Shown piece by piece: positions 22,094-40,204 of a stretch of 64,000 nucleotides of DNA; position 1 is the stretch's first letter, and the number at the start of each line of letters is the position of its first letter. A program made the position numbers and the translations under genes. The notes beneath the pieces were generated by a model. The model saw only the letters and a list, made by a program, of their open reading frames with translations. It was not told where the DNA came from and did no database searches. Source of the stretch: Cryptomeria japonica (lineage: Eukaryota; Streptophyta; Pinopsida; Cupressales; Cupressaceae); NCBI RefSeq assembly GCF_030272615.1, contig NC_081408.1, forward strand, positions 407,575,889 to 407,639,888, written 5' to 3'.

Positions 22094-23500
22094 TGTAGAC
22101 ACTAAAAAATGGCCAACGCCTACGTCATTACATGTTAACATGTCTGTGTTATGTTCTTTTAGGTTTTCATGCTTACGAACACTTCCTCTATGTTGCACGT
22201 TTGGTCTTTATCATTTGTCAACATCGTGTCATTCTTCTGCTTTCTCTCCCTATTTGATCTTATTCGGTCGTTTCAATTTGGACCTTATCGATGTCAATCT
22301 CAATTATCATTTCATGATCATGGTTAGCTATCAATATCATTTAATCATCATTTTAACCCTAATCAATATTGATTAGCATCAACCTCAATCAATTTCAATC
22401 ATTTCTCAATGTCTTGTCATCAATCATTATCAATCAATTGTCCTTTATCAATCATTTATCAATTTTCCATCAATCATTTATCTTTATCAATTGTCCTCGT
22501 CATTTCAATCATTATGATCGATCTTGAGTATTGATTTCAATCAATTTTAGTTAAGTTGTCAATCATTGTATCAATCAATCAATTCAATCATTAAATCCTT
22601 ATCTTGATCATGTTTATTGTTTATCAATTTAATCAATTTAATGACATCATCTTGACTTATGTCTCTATCCTAGGGTTAGATAATTCTTTAATTATTAATC
22701 CTTTACTAATATTTCTCTTAAGATAAATGAATTTATTTACTTACCCTATGTCTTGTGTCACAATCAAATTATTTATTTATTTGGCTAATTGTCCTTTTGT
22801 GAGAGAAATTAATAAATTATAATTATTAATTTATCTCACCTTTTCTTTCTCCTAATGTTCCTCCCCACTTTTCTCTCCTTAAATTTTCTCCTAATTTTGT
22901 CATATTTTGTCATTCCTAATTTCATGCTTCCCTTTTCTTATAATTTTTCCCACCAATTTCTCCAATAGTTTGTCGCCACCAATTTCTCAAATCATGAAGC
23001 TATTTTTGTTCAAATTTGTCATAAATCAATAAGCTATAATTGAGGTCAATTTGTCATAAATCATGAAGCATAAATCTCTCTCCAATTTGTCATGAATTTT
23101 TCATATAAATTTGTCATATCAATTATGTCATTTTTGAATCAATTTGCTGCTTTTATTTGCCTTAATTTTCTCGTGGCATTTTGGTGACCATTTTCTCTAT
23201 AAATTGACAACCACATTTTGAGCATCCTTACGCTGTCAAAATCACCTTGCTATCATTTTGTCTTGCTTTCAATACACTTGTGTTTGTAGGTGAGAGCCTC
23301 ATATATTTGAAGAAGAAAGAAAAACAATGGGAGGGAATGGAAGAAGTGCTTGCATTGGTTTGCATTTTCTTTAATAATTTCATTTTCATACTTCTATTGA
23401 TTGTGATTAGGGCTACTTTTCATAATATTTTGCTTTTGTGGTTGGCTTTATGATATCGTGATGTTTTTTCCTAATTCCCTGTCTATAGTAAGGAACCGAT
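22094..23500 (+). repeat. E3 3' LTR (right end approximate)
   Basis: Starts TGTAGACACTAAAAAATGG straight after the polypurine tract. It contains a long stretch of ATCAAT-type simple sequence (22310-22640) and a TATA box, TATAAA at 23198-23203, in a promoter-like setting. The right end is not defined; a target duplication cannot be checked because the other end is missing. Confidence 0.6.
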
Positions 23501-25767
23501 AAGCAACCTCAGAAAGAAGAGCAAACGGATTCTAAGCCAACCAAATTTACGCACTAGTGTTATTCCATTTTATCTTCCATGTCTTTATTGTGTTGGATGT
23601 TGCAAAAATATAAGAAAAGTTCTAAGTCTAGAAGTTTTTCATTATGTTCTACAATAAAAAACTTTTCTTGGACTATGAAACATTTCTTACTTATCCACTA
23701 TCTATTTTTATCCTCTACTTCCACATAAAATCCGTACAAGGTTTGTTAGGCCCTTTCTCCCTTTCCACTTTATTCTATTCCCCTTATTATGAAATGCCAT
23801 GGTGGTTTGGACCTCATCTACTCTATCCCATATTTGGATATCCCTTACTTTCTCATAAAATATTTTTCCTCTCCTCTTTTCCCATTTGTAGACTTTCAAA
23901 GTTTATTTGATTATTTTCCTTTTGCACTTCATCTACATCCATATCTTATTCCACATGTTTTCTCTACTCCTTCTCCCTACCTTCCTTGTATTATTTAATT
24001 ATGTTTGTAGATAATTTTCTCTTTCACTTCCTCCATCCTTTGTCGAATTATTTTCCCACATTACCTTCTATCATTTTCATGCAAAATTTAAGTTAATTCT
24101 AGACCTAAACCTAAATTTCCAATTCACATATTCACTTCTACATTGAAATCGTGTAACGGTTCACTTAGCCTTTTAGGTTCATTCCCTCTTGTGTGGAGTT
24201 TAAGCTAATTTATGGACATCTTGTTGCCATTAATTGTATTAAATTATTTCCATAAACTTCATCCATTTAATAAATTCTCTCATTTCACCCCATCTGTAGA
24301 GTTTCAATTAACTTCAAGACTTTCATTGCTTCAATCTAGTTTTGATATCTAGTCTTGACCCAAAACCATACATGTATTGTTCCCACATCTTGCATCACTT
24401 CATATCTCTATATTTATAGATTTATTCATCCACTCCCTTTCACTTCCCAAGACACCACTAATTCTATATTTGACTCCTACGACTACTCCAATAAGTAATT
24501 CCCACTTAAAATGACATCGCTCATCTCTAGTGCATGGAATTAAATATAATTTCAACTATGGAGGATAAGTGTGATAATGCCAAAATTAATATAGGTGTTG
24601 AAGGTTTGGATGTTGATGGTCCTTATGCTTATTATTTATCATTATTCTCACACATTTCATTATATCACACTTGCACTACACTACATGTCCAATTCTTAAT
24701 TAAATTATTGCAACTGCTTAGGCAATTGAATAAAGCACTACAAATATTAGTTTGTTCTCTAAAATAATGATTATTTATTTATGCTCCCCACATGAATACA
24801 AGTGCTATCAAGCTTCTAGGATATTTGATATTTTCTATATAATTCTAATTCATTACAAGCTTTGTAATCATCATCACCTTATTACATATGGAGTTATATT
24901 ATTTGGGATGGATAACTAATTTTTTTTCAATTATTTGATAATATTATTATGGTGTATAGTTATGTATAACTCATATTTCTTTGTGATTTTAATATCTCAT
25001 ATTTCATAGTACAAGGTGACTCTAAAACCCAATGATATGCATTGGTCCTAGAGTCAATGATCTTCCATATACTCAAATGAAAATATCATTCACTAGTATC
25101 TTAGGAGAAGGCTAGTAGTTTGTGTGCATTTCATAAGTCGATACTATACCTACGTAAAATATTTTTAATGATCCTTAAAAGTTATCATATTTAGAGAGTC
25201 ATATTTTCCATACCCACATATTTTTTTTATACAATGATGTTCTTATCAACTTAATAAGAAGTCTTATGATTCATAGGTTGGTCACAACTTTTGGCACCAA
25301 ATGTACATTGTGTACTACTACAACCTTTCAAATTGTTCATCTTGAGTTGTAAGTAATCACATTAATGATACCTGTAGGGAAGCCACCCTAGTGTATAGTT
25401 GAGCACAAAGGAAAGGATAAATCACCCTCTCAGCAATTGGCTTATTTCTTTCCTACTTGATCATAAGTTAGAGGTTTATTGCTTTGGTTTTGATATCATT
25501 GACACTTGAACAAGATTTAGGGATTTGGAAACCTGCAACTTTGATCACCAATAAATTCATGACCAGGTGACTTAATGAAGGATTATTTAATCATGTCATG
25601 AAACTAAAAGCACTTAATCGCACAATTAAAACTCAATGAAATAATAGAATAAAGATATGAATTTTATTAAATATTAGTCATGAATGAATTATGACCTACA
25701 ATAATGAGCCTCAAACATGCTAGGCCTCAACCAGTTTATTACAACTATAGAAATGATTCAAAATGTA
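23501..25767. other. Unassigned A/T-rich sequence
   Basis: Pyrimidine-rich on the plus strand from 23640 to 24480, then A/T-rich. Short ORFs here have no recognisable domain or coding character. Confidence 0.4.
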
Positions 25768-25772
25768 TATAT

Positions 25773-26886
25773 TGTTGGAATCAAGGAATGCTAAGAGGGT
25801 GGGGTGAATCAGTGTTCTGCAATTTTTAACATTCTTAATATGATTCTTGAACCACTTAATGCAACTCAACAAAAAAAAGATGCAAACACATAAAGCAAAT
25901 ATCCACAACACCATAACACCAAGATTTATACGTGGAAAACCCTATTAAGGGAAAAACCACGGTGGGATTGAGACCCACAATAGTAATATACTCCATTAGA
26001 AGTATAGAAATATTGCATAAGGGGAACGTACATGCATTTAGGCACACTACCTATACCTCACTGCTCAAATTACAATAAGGGCTACAACCCGGAAGGCTCA
26101 CTGCCTTACAAAATGATTACAAAGACTACAAGAATGTTTGAACTATTGAATAGAATCAACAAATTCCTAAGTATAGTTCCGATTAAGCACGAAGTACACA
26201 ATCTTACACTGCTCTGCTATACTTCTCTACTCTGATGTTCTACTATATTTCGAAGCACAAAACCTTCACTTGTGCACGTGAAACTGCACACAAGCTCACA
26301 ACAACTTTCCACACAACCACCGATACCAAAAATGATCATATCAATCGCTCTTATATATTCACAAAATCAAATTATGTCTTCTTCATGTCGGCCCAAAAAC
26401 ACATAACACACAAATGAAACGCGCTCTCCAAGTCAACTCAATCCAAACTCAAATGCATGTGCGGACCAAAAATAATTGTCCACACACTTCCCACATGATG
26501 GCTAATCATCCTCAAACACAAAAACAATAACCAAAATTGCTCTACATGATCCGCACAATGAATCTTCACAGAATACTGCAGATGAACATTGTTCTAACTA
26601 AAAACTTGTACACCGGACCTTCCAACTTACTCAAGAATCATCATCAAAGGGCACAAACTTGGAATAAAGTAGATTACACATCTATAATTATTTCCAGAGA
26701 TTTGCAACACAAAATATCCAACCAATACATTGTACACTATCGGATGTCCTATTCAAACTCACAAGACCTCACCATAGCTCAATTTGTCTTCCGGTATGAA
26801 CAAATTAAAAATTGCGGATGGAATATCTGACTCCAATTGCCATCAATGACAACATTTGATCATCTATGCACTATCTCTTGCCAACA
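25773..26886. mobile_element. Solo Copia-type LTR A
   Basis: 1114 bp, from TGTTGGAATCAAGG to CCAACA, flanked by the 5-bp duplication TATAT (25768-25772 and 26887-26891). It carries the two blocks shared by all LTRs of this kind in the window: a G-rich run before TGAATCAGT (25795-25815) and ACGTGGAAAACCC...AAACCACGGTGGG (25931-25965). No internal domain remains, as expected after recombination between two LTRs. Confidence 0.75.
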
Positions 26887-26891
26887 TATAT

Positions 26892-27690
26892 TATAATGCA
26901 ATTCTCAACAATGAATCACAACTCAAATCTCCCACCCTTTATTATGAGTGAATCTTAAGTAGTAGTTCCTCACCTGGGAATAATTTTAGTTGATTACCAG
27001 CATGGAATAAAACTCAGTGTCTTATAAATAAGTAATTAGATATACATTTAGGTGAACCTCCCAAATTGATTATGGTGATGATGGATTGATGAATTTCTTT
27101 TGTTTCCATAAACTATTAAAATCTACTAAAAGCCATGAATAGTAAAACCAAGTATAAGCCTTTTAATCTTAATAATCGTTCAAAAAATAAATTATTCCTT
27201 TATGGTGATCCAATAATTCTAAATTCTAAATATGACATTGAAGAAACAAAGAAAAAATATTCTCCAAATTACAAAGTGAGATGTGCAAAATGTACTGAAA
27301 TTTTTTCATAAATAACTACTAGTTTGAATGTAATGAAAACCTACAAACAAAACAATCAAATAAAAGAAAATATTGATAGTTGATACAAAATTACTCTTAC
27401 AACATAGGATGCTCTTGCATTAGACATATTGGGTTATTTAAAAAGTGAGTCCCTCACTTTCCATCAACTAGAAGAAAACCCAAATGGTCTACCTCGACAG
27501 TTAAAATTTAATTTGAATCTTCTTTATATGGCTTCCTTTCCACTTCAAATAAATATTCACACCTATCTATATATGGTGATTCTTGCAATCCCACTATCCA
27601 AAATCTTTTCAATCTCCTTCTTTTGTTGTTGTGCTATCTAACTCTTCCTTTTTTATTCTCTGTAACTCCCTTCTACCCTACCTTATAGTA
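26892..27690. other. Unassigned sequence right of solo LTR A
   Basis: A/T-rich with no supported coding region. The part next to 27690 would lie downstream of the minus-strand integrase relic and may be its element's 3' end. Confidence 0.35.
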
Positions 27691-27693
27691 CTA

Positions 27694-28200
27694 TTATAGA
27701 TTTATAATGTTGAAAATTAGTGATATACCTAAACCTTTTTGTAGATCCGCCTCATATGTATTTATCGTATCAAATAACTTTACAATTCTACAAGGACCAA
27801 AATCCTTCATAGATTCGACTTTGACTTCATCTTCAACCACAAACTCTTCATGTCTTCTCCTCCCATTAATTTTATTCTTATATATATAACTCATTCTTTC
27901 TAAATGAATTCTTACTTCTATATGTACTACCTTCATCTATTAAACAATTTCTTTTACTTATACAACTCTTCTCTACATTCCTTATCTCACTCAACTTTAA
28001 TACATTACTTGATTTATTGCCATATGCAACTACAAATTTTCCTTGAACTCTAATTAACTTAATTATTCTACTTGAAATTTTCCTACAATAAACCATATCA
28101 TTTACTCTCTTCTCTCTAACTAAACATCTCAATAAAATATCTAAAAATCTAAAATCTTATGTACAACTTCTTTGTTAATCTATTTGTAGCTGATATTTTG
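27694..28200 (-). pseudogene. Ty3 integrase C-terminal relic
   Basis: Minus strand, two frames. ILLRCLVREKRVNDMV (about 28160-28090) and FVVAYGNKSSNVLKLSEI match the end of the integrase core; FGPCRIVKLFDTINTYEADL and GISLIFNIINL match the GPCRI...ISPIFNVADL pattern of the C-terminal domain. It is more diverged than E2, with frameshifts. The rest of the element is not recognisable. Confidence 0.7.
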
Positions 28201-28849
28201 AACTAAATTTCAAATCTATTCTTAACTTCTTCTATAATGTATTCGAGAAATATCTAACAACCTTTATGTCTCTATTTCAAATAATACTCTATTATAAATA
28301 ATGGAACCTTACAACTTCCTTTAGAAGAGAAAGTATGGGTTAAATGTTGAATTAGTAATGAATATTAAATTTGTACCTAATATTAACAAAGCAACATATG
28401 GAGCTTGAGGTAAATTATGAACCTATTGCAGGCATAATCTATTGGGAAAGAATTTGGCTATAATGCAATCATCATTGACAATAATTTAATAAATTATATA
28501 TAATTATCACACATATCAAATAGGATAGGTTCTCCATGTATATTTATACACTAGGAGAAGGGTATGTAAAGATCATATATAAAAGATGAGATAACAGCTA
28601 TGAGGATATTGAATGAGAATGGACAAAATATTTTAGATCCTTCAATTAGATATCTATCTCATTAAGTTTATTATAGATAGAAGTTCATTCAAGAGTGGGA
28701 GAGGAATGGATATCATATTGAGGAGTTGCTTGACATTGTGCTAAGAAGAGTATGCTAGGAAATGTGTAAGGAGATGTAATGATAAAAGAGATAGAGGGAA
28801 TAATTGGTTAATAATGAGTGGAAGAAAATAAATTTTGCAAGAAATAAGC

Positions 28850-28850
<1 letters not shown>
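28201..28850. other. Unassigned A/T-rich sequence
   Basis: No supported gene. It may contain further decayed minus-strand pol from the same element as the integrase relic, but I could not follow a frame. Confidence 0.35.
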
Positions 28851-31970
<3,120 letters not shown>

Positions 31971-32286
31971 ATAAGTGTCATGTAGTGGCAAGCATTTGTC
32001 GTCATAGTTTTGTAATAAAAATATTTGTTCTAATTTTTAATTATTATAATTTTAAATTATAAAAAAAAATTGTTTTATTTTTTTATTATTAAAATTTTGA
32101 ATCATTGTTATAATAAAATTATATTAGTATAATTTTATTTATATAATATTAGCTATAATGCTTACTTTAATAAAATAATAATTATAATATAACACAAATT
32201 TTATATTGCAAATATATATTTTTCTTAAGAGCATAATCTTTATTTTATTTTAAAAAACCTATATACTTATAATTATAATAATACTA
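31971..32286. other. A/T-rich spacer left of the LINE
   Basis: Very A/T-rich with no gene. It ends in the left copy of the LINE target duplication (32287-32303). Confidence 0.5.
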
Positions 32287-32398
32287 AAATTAATCTCAAA
32301 TTTGATGAGAATGAAATATAAATAATAGAGATTGACAACAAAAATTGTTAATATAGTGCTCTGCTACATGAGCAAAAATGTGAATTACAATGTTTCCC

Positions 32399-34126
32399 AT
32401 GAAGGAACTTCCTTCCTCCAACCCATCTGCATGGAAGGGCTGGCAAGTTGTTCACTCTAGGAAAAGCCAAAAAGCATGGAAAAGGCAAGAAAATTTTGCA
32501 CTTCATGCCTCAGGGCTCCCTATGAAAAAGAAGGTAAACTCCAGGAAGGGCAAGAGACACTAGCCTTCGCAGAATTCAGGATCTACTAGGGCATCAAGGC
32601 CACATCCAGCCTCGGGCGCGAATACTATACCTATTAATAATGACTAACAATTCCATATTCAGCAAGAATGGGCTCCTCTTGACCAAAAGGAGCAATTGAT
32701 TGATAAGATTCCACTGAGTTTGGACCCTGAAACCTTTAATCCTATTTGGGAGTGCTTCAATAAAATCGGGGTTCTCACGATCTAGAGTGACAGCAACTAG
32801 CCTTTATAGAGTATTGTCCAGTGGTGGGAAAGGAGGTATCCCAACTAGGTAAGAATTTCTACAATGGACTATAATTTCCTCTCAATTTTGTGTAAAGATG
32901 AAGCCACCAAACAAGATATTATTGATGAAGAAATTAAATTTTTTAAGGGTTATTGTTTTCATTGCTTTAAATGGATTCCAAATTTCTTTCCTAATGCATA
33001 TTGCCCGAGCCTCTTTCCCAAATGGATTGATCTCGGCAAATTACCTATAGAATATCAATTTCCAGCGATCCTAGAAGCCATATGTAACAAGATAGGAATG
33101 TTTCTAGGCTGTGAGGGTATTGCGCTTAGGGAGTGCTCCAAATCAATCAAAATTCTCCTAAATATGGATACCCACATCAAGTATCTAGAACATATTGAAA
33201 TATTATCAAAGAAAGGAACCTAGATCATCAAACCCTCATTTTATTTAGGGTTCATAGATGAGAAGGATATTATCCTTAAAACAAGGAATCGACACATTAG
33301 CAGACCTTCACCCACAGTTTTCTCAAACCCTTTCCCAATAGTTAATATCAGTCTCAATTCCTCAGGTGGGGGCTTTTCGGTGGAAACTAAGGGAGTAGAT
33401 TCCCAGGACAAATTTGGAGAGAATCCTTCTATATTTCAGACCCCCTCTAGGTCAATTTCACCAAATAAACCTTCAAGTTTCCTAAGAGAGATACTACAAG
33501 AGACAAAGGTTTTAAGAGACGAAGTAGTGGAACATATAGAGGCCTTAGAACATACAATAGGTGATACTTGTCACCTTCAAATCACTGAAGGGCAGAGCAA
33601 TGAGGTAAAGACAATGCCAATAGTGGTGAATGGGAATGATAGTCAAGGGATCCAGAAGAATTATGACATCTCCCCTGAATTGGAGGCAACATATAATCTG
33701 GCTGGATTCAGTGATGAGGAGGATGGAGATCAAAAGGCCATTGCTGTTGAGAAACAAAAACTAATTAAGAAAATATTGAATATTATGGAGTCAGAAGGTC
33801 AAGATGGTTATGAAGAGGAGGAGCTTGAGGAGCTTTCCCTAGAGGTACGATTAGTATCCAAGAAGGGAGCCACCCTACAAGTTTCGGGTGATGGGATTGA
33901 AACTGCTATTAGTCACACTTTAGTAGCAAATGAGGAGGCAACTAAATCGGGCATTAAACAAGATTGCCAAAGGCTGGATAGCCCAGACTGTGCCAAAGAA
34001 ACCAAGAGAAGAGGAAGAAAATCTATTAATGATATGAGAATCAAGGATGGCTTGGCTGAAGATCAAGCAAAATTAACTACTTTTTTCAATGCAGGGAAGG
34101 GGAAGGTCCTTCCCAATGAATCATGA
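32399..34126 (+). pseudogene. LINE ORF1 (DUF4283-type RNA-binding protein)
   Basis: One frame runs from ATG 32399 to TGA 34126 (576 codons) with several stops (near 32560, 32650, 32785, 32850, 33221). The central domain shows FFPNAYCPSLFPKWIDLGKL and PIEYQFPAILEAICNKIGMF, the pattern of plant LINE ORF1 proteins. A charged C-terminal part follows, with EEDGDQKAIAVEKQKLIKKI and a basic KETKRRGRKSIND patch. The protein would bind element RNA. Confidence 0.8.
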
Positions 34127-35527
34127 AGATCATTTCTCGGAATGTTAGGGGCATGAATGCCCCTAACAAGCAACACATAGCTAATTAGTGCAATATATCT
34201 TCTTGTAAATCATAAGTCATTTTTATTCAAGCAACTACGCTGAATACAAATGAGGTAGATCTATTCAAGAAAAAGATAGGATTCTAGAATATGGAAGTTG
34301 AACATGCAGATGGAGCCTTTGATGGACTAGGGATCATATGGAATCCTAGGAAAGTCGACTTTTCTACGCTAAGCTCTAACAATGGATATCAGGGTTTATT
34401 CAGCCATCAGAGAAATTTAAGTGGAATTCTGATTAATATTTATGGGCCAATTCCATCAGATAAAATAAGAGAGCTATGGACAAAACAAGAAACCTTTTGT
34501 CTACAACACCAGGACAAGAATATTATACTTGGAGGAGACTTTAATGCCATCCCGACCTTAAGAGAAAAATATGGAGGTGTTAGGAGAGAACCTCAATCTC
34601 TCCAAGATTTTAGAGCCTGGGTCAATAGGAATAACATATTGGAGATAAAGGCCTCCAATGGCAATTTTACCTAGAATAATAGGAGAGCAGGATTCAGTCA
34701 GATAGTGGAAAAGTTAGATAGATTTTTCTTCAAACGAGACATGTTTCACTTTCCTTTCAAATTGTGTTCTAAAATCCTTCCAGTCTCAAGGTCTGATCAC
34801 TTTCCAATATCTCTTTCCATCGAAGAGGATGTAGGCCCTAAAAAATGCCCCTTCACATTTGAAAGGATGTGGATGATGAATGAAGATTTCCTTTACAATA
34901 TTGAAAAATGGTGGAATGAGGAGCAGTTTTTAGGCTCCAAACTCTTTTTTTTCAACTCTAAGCTCAAATCAGTTAAGAGAAAGCTTATGCAGTGGAACAA
35001 GGAACATTTTGGCAACATTTTTGAATCTAAGGAGAAAATAGAAAAGGATCTGGTGGACCTAAACGAGGCCGTAATAAAAGATGGAATGGATCAGACTAGA
35101 TATCTCAAGGAGAAAGAACTATTAGGTCAATATGCAGACATCTTAGCCAACGAGGAAATCTTCTGGAAATAAAATTCTAGAGAAGCATGGCTGGAAGCTG
35201 GAGATAAAAATACTAAATTCTTCCATAACAGTACCAAGCAGAGAAGGATTATCAATAGGATCAATAGTATCAAGAATGAGATGAGACATATAATTGAGGA
35301 CCTTAAGGATATATCTCTAGAGGCTGAGTTTTTCTTTAAAAATATCTTTAACAACTGGGACTCCTCAAATCTAGTAGCTCAAGCTGATATCCTATATAAT
35401 ATCCCCAGACTAGTCACCCCAGACCAGAACCGTATGTTAAATAGCAAATTCTCAATTGAAAAAATTAAGACAACTCTTAATCAGATGTACCCTGATAAAG
35501 ATCCTGGGCCAGATGCTTTCCCAACAT
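34123..35527 (+). pseudogene. LINE ORF2, N-terminal part (AP endonuclease to start of RT)
   Basis: The ATG at 34123 overlaps the ORF1 stop (ATGA). The sequence begins MKIISRNVRGMNAPNK, then shows GIIWNPRKVDFS, NIYGPIPSDKIREL, NIILGGDFNAIP and SRSDHFPISLS, all hallmark endonuclease motifs. The linker includes EAWLEAGDKNTKFFH. The RT entry motif PDKDPGPDAFP ends at the TIR insertion. Stops lie near 34185, 34210, 34288, 34672 and 35170. Confidence 0.9.
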
Positions 35528-37121
<1,594 letters not shown>

Positions 37122-39815
37122 ATAGGCTTCTTCAAGAAATGTCAGCACATACTAGGAGAAGAACTAATGGAGGCCCTGGAAGCAGTTAGAAACTCAGGTA
37201 GATTTTTGAAAGAAATTAACAATACTTTCATTTCCTTAATACCAAAGGAGAAAATGAAATCATTTGATGACTTCAAACCAACCTCTCTCTACAACACCAT
37301 CTATAAGGTCCTAACAAAAGCTCTAGCTAACATGTTAAAAAAAATCCCCCCTCACATTATAACTTAAGAAAAAATAGGTTTTGTTCCTGGGAGATCTATT
37401 TTTGATGGAATCATTATAGCCCAAGAAGTTATACACTCCATCCAACATAACCGTAATCCAGGTATGCTATTCAAGTTAGATATTAAAAAATCTTATGATA
37501 AAGTGGACTGGAGGTTTCTATGCAAATGTCTTGAGGCATTCGACTTCTCCAAACAATGGATCAATCTGATTTTTGAATGCATTTCTAGCCCTTGGATCTC
37601 AATCATAGTCAATGGATCCCCTGTTGGTTTCTTTGAAATCTCTAGAGGTCTCAGACAAGGAGATCCAATATCCCCTTTCTTGTTTATCATAATGGAAAAA
37701 GCCTTGGGAAAAACCATAGATAAAGCTCGAATAGATAATCGGATATAGAGAATTAAAGTGACTAATGGTATCGAATCAATCACTAATGAACAATTTACTG
37801 ATGACACCATGCTAATGGGGGTTTCCATGAAATTAAAAGCAAGAAGTTTCAAGAGAATTCTGGTAAACTACTCCAAGGCCTCTGGACAAATGGTTAACCA
37901 AGACAAATCTAAGATCTTCTTTTTCAACACCCCCATGTTCGAAATAGAGATATGCAACATTTTTGGATATAGGAAAGGCAATCTTCCCTATAAATATTTA
38001 GGATTACCATTGGATAAAGGATAAAGGAATAAAAAGTTATGGGACAACATCTTGTCCAAGATAGACAAGAAGGTGATGTCTTGGAAAAAAAAGTGGCTCT
38101 CCCTGGTAGGGAAAGCAACTATGCTTAAAACACTATTATCTGCAATACCTATTTATCAAATGCCTTGTTTGCCTCTCCCAAAAGGAGTTAATGAAAAGCT
38201 AGAAAGGAAACTTAAGCACTTCTATTGGAATGGAGTTGCAAACCAAAAGAAGCTAGCTTTGATTGCCTGGGATAAAATTTGTAGAACCTATTAAGGAAGG
38301 GGGAATTGGGATTAAAAATTTAGCCAGGCAAAATCTAGCTTTAGGAGCCAAGCTCGTTTGGAAAATGTACTCGGAACTCAATCTTAAATGGGAGAAAATC
38401 CTCAAACTTAAATATCTCTCTGCTAATGATTTGTTAAGTATCTTTAGGACTGCTTCACCTCCCAAAGGGTCTAGGGCTTGAAATTTCCTTCCAGAGAGCA
38501 GGGACATTATTCTAGAAAAATTTTCATGGGATGTTGCTAAAGGCAATAAAGCTCTCTTATGGGAAGACTCTTGGGGAGGATATCGAACCTTAGAAGGGCT
38601 GATGGACAATGCTATTATAAAAGACTGACTGGCTACTCACTGGAGTAGGTATGTTAAAGATTATGTAGAATTCCCAAAAAATGACCCCCCACTGGGATGG
38701 AGATGGAAAACTTTAGACAACTTGAATCTTCCTAGGTAGGAAAAAGACGCTTTTTTGAAACTTTTAGACAAAAGGAAGATTTCTTTTAGAAGGGATGAGG
38801 AAAGATTGGTCTGGACAGGATTCAATACAAGATCTTATAATGTTAGAAAGGGTTATCAATTACTAAACAAGAAACTCCAACACCCCAAAACCTCCCTCCC
38901 AATTCATTTTTGCTGGAACAACCTCTGCCTCCTTAAAGCAGACATTTTTTCTTTGGTAGCCCTCCAAAATAGGATCTTAACAACAGATAGATTTACTAAA
39001 ATGAGTTTTGAAGGCCCATCCAAGTGTCCCTTATGTGAGAAAGCATCACAATCGGCAGATCACCTATTACTAAATTGCCAATACAGCAACAAATGTTGGA
39101 ATTGGTTATGTAATAGGTTAGAATGGTCAACGACAATACTTGATAAATTACTTGGTTGGCTCAAAAGTTGGCCAAACCAAAACAAGAAAGGGATCTATAG
39201 CATCTTATGGACAGTATCCCCATCCATTCTGATATGGGAGTTATGGAAAGAGAGAAACAAAAGAATTTTCAAAGGAAAAATATTTGAAGTGGACCATCTA
39301 ATTTTGAAAATGGAGGCAACCATCGTAGAAATTGTTAATAATAGACTGCTCTCTCAACAAAAAAAGGAGGTAACTCTTATTAGATGGGATGAAAGAATGA
39401 GGAGCAAATGGCAAGGCCTGAAAATCCCCCTTATATTAGAAAGGGCAACAAGGATAATTCCAACCCAAGAGCCCATATCAAATGGACCCCTCCTAAAGAA
39501 GGATGGTTTAAATTAAACTTTGATGGAGCTTCAAGGGGTAATCCTGAAAAGGAAGGAATAGGACATGTCATCCACAAATGGGATGGCTCGGTAATTGCTA
39601 GCCTTTGCAAACCTATTAGGATAGAAACTAACAATATGGTTGAAATTCTCGCTCTTATTGAAGGTCTCTTATTAAGTAGAAAGTTGAATATTAGAAAATT
39701 GGAAATTGAAGGGGACTCAACTATAATCACAAACACTTTAATAAGTGATTCTACACCTAATTAGAAATTAAATGACCATCTAGGCAGGGCTTTAGACCTT
39801 CTCAAAGCTTGGTAA
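37122..39815 (+). pseudogene. LINE ORF2, C-terminal part (RT, zinc finger, RNase H)
   Basis: Continues the RT: FISLIPKEKMKSFDDFKPTS, FVPGRSIFDGIIIAQE, LFKLDIKKSYDKVDW, GLRQGDPISPFLF and the catalytic QFTDDTMLMG (near 37795; the usual Ala before DD is Thr). Then come the thumb (YKYLGLPL) and the zinc finger CPLCEKASQSADHLLLNC (about 39030). RNase H follows: FKLNFDGASRGNPEKEGIG, TNNMVEILALIEGLL, LEIEGDSTIIT. Stops occur at 37365, 37748, 38024 and later, and frameshifts near 38285 and 39410-39510. Confidence 0.92.
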
Positions 39816-40204
39816 AGATGACACACAAGCTAACCAAGGGGTTGATGGGTTTTGGGCGGAAAATATAATAGAAGGATAGAAATAAGGTTAGAGAGTTAGT
39901 ATAATATTAGGCTCATGAGAGATAGATTTTTTCTATATTGGATGATACTTAATTAAGACCTTGCCTTTTTGGAGAGTATCTTAAAAATTACTCTCGATTC
40001 TAGACTTTAGATGAGTAGCTGGTGACCCATGATTATTTAACAAGGCGATCGATTTAACTCCAATCCCCTCCACACATTCTAAGGTACTCCTCACTTAATG
40101 TACGAATTTATAATCATCATTTCGGATTATGATAACTCTATAAAACAATGTTGGAAGCTTTTCCCGTTGCAATTTTCTTTAGAGTTTATAGAGCTAGTTA
40201 GGAA
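39816..40204. other. Spacer after LINE ORF2
   Basis: No ORF recognised. The sequence is not A-tailed, so the LINE does not seem to end here. Confidence 0.4.
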
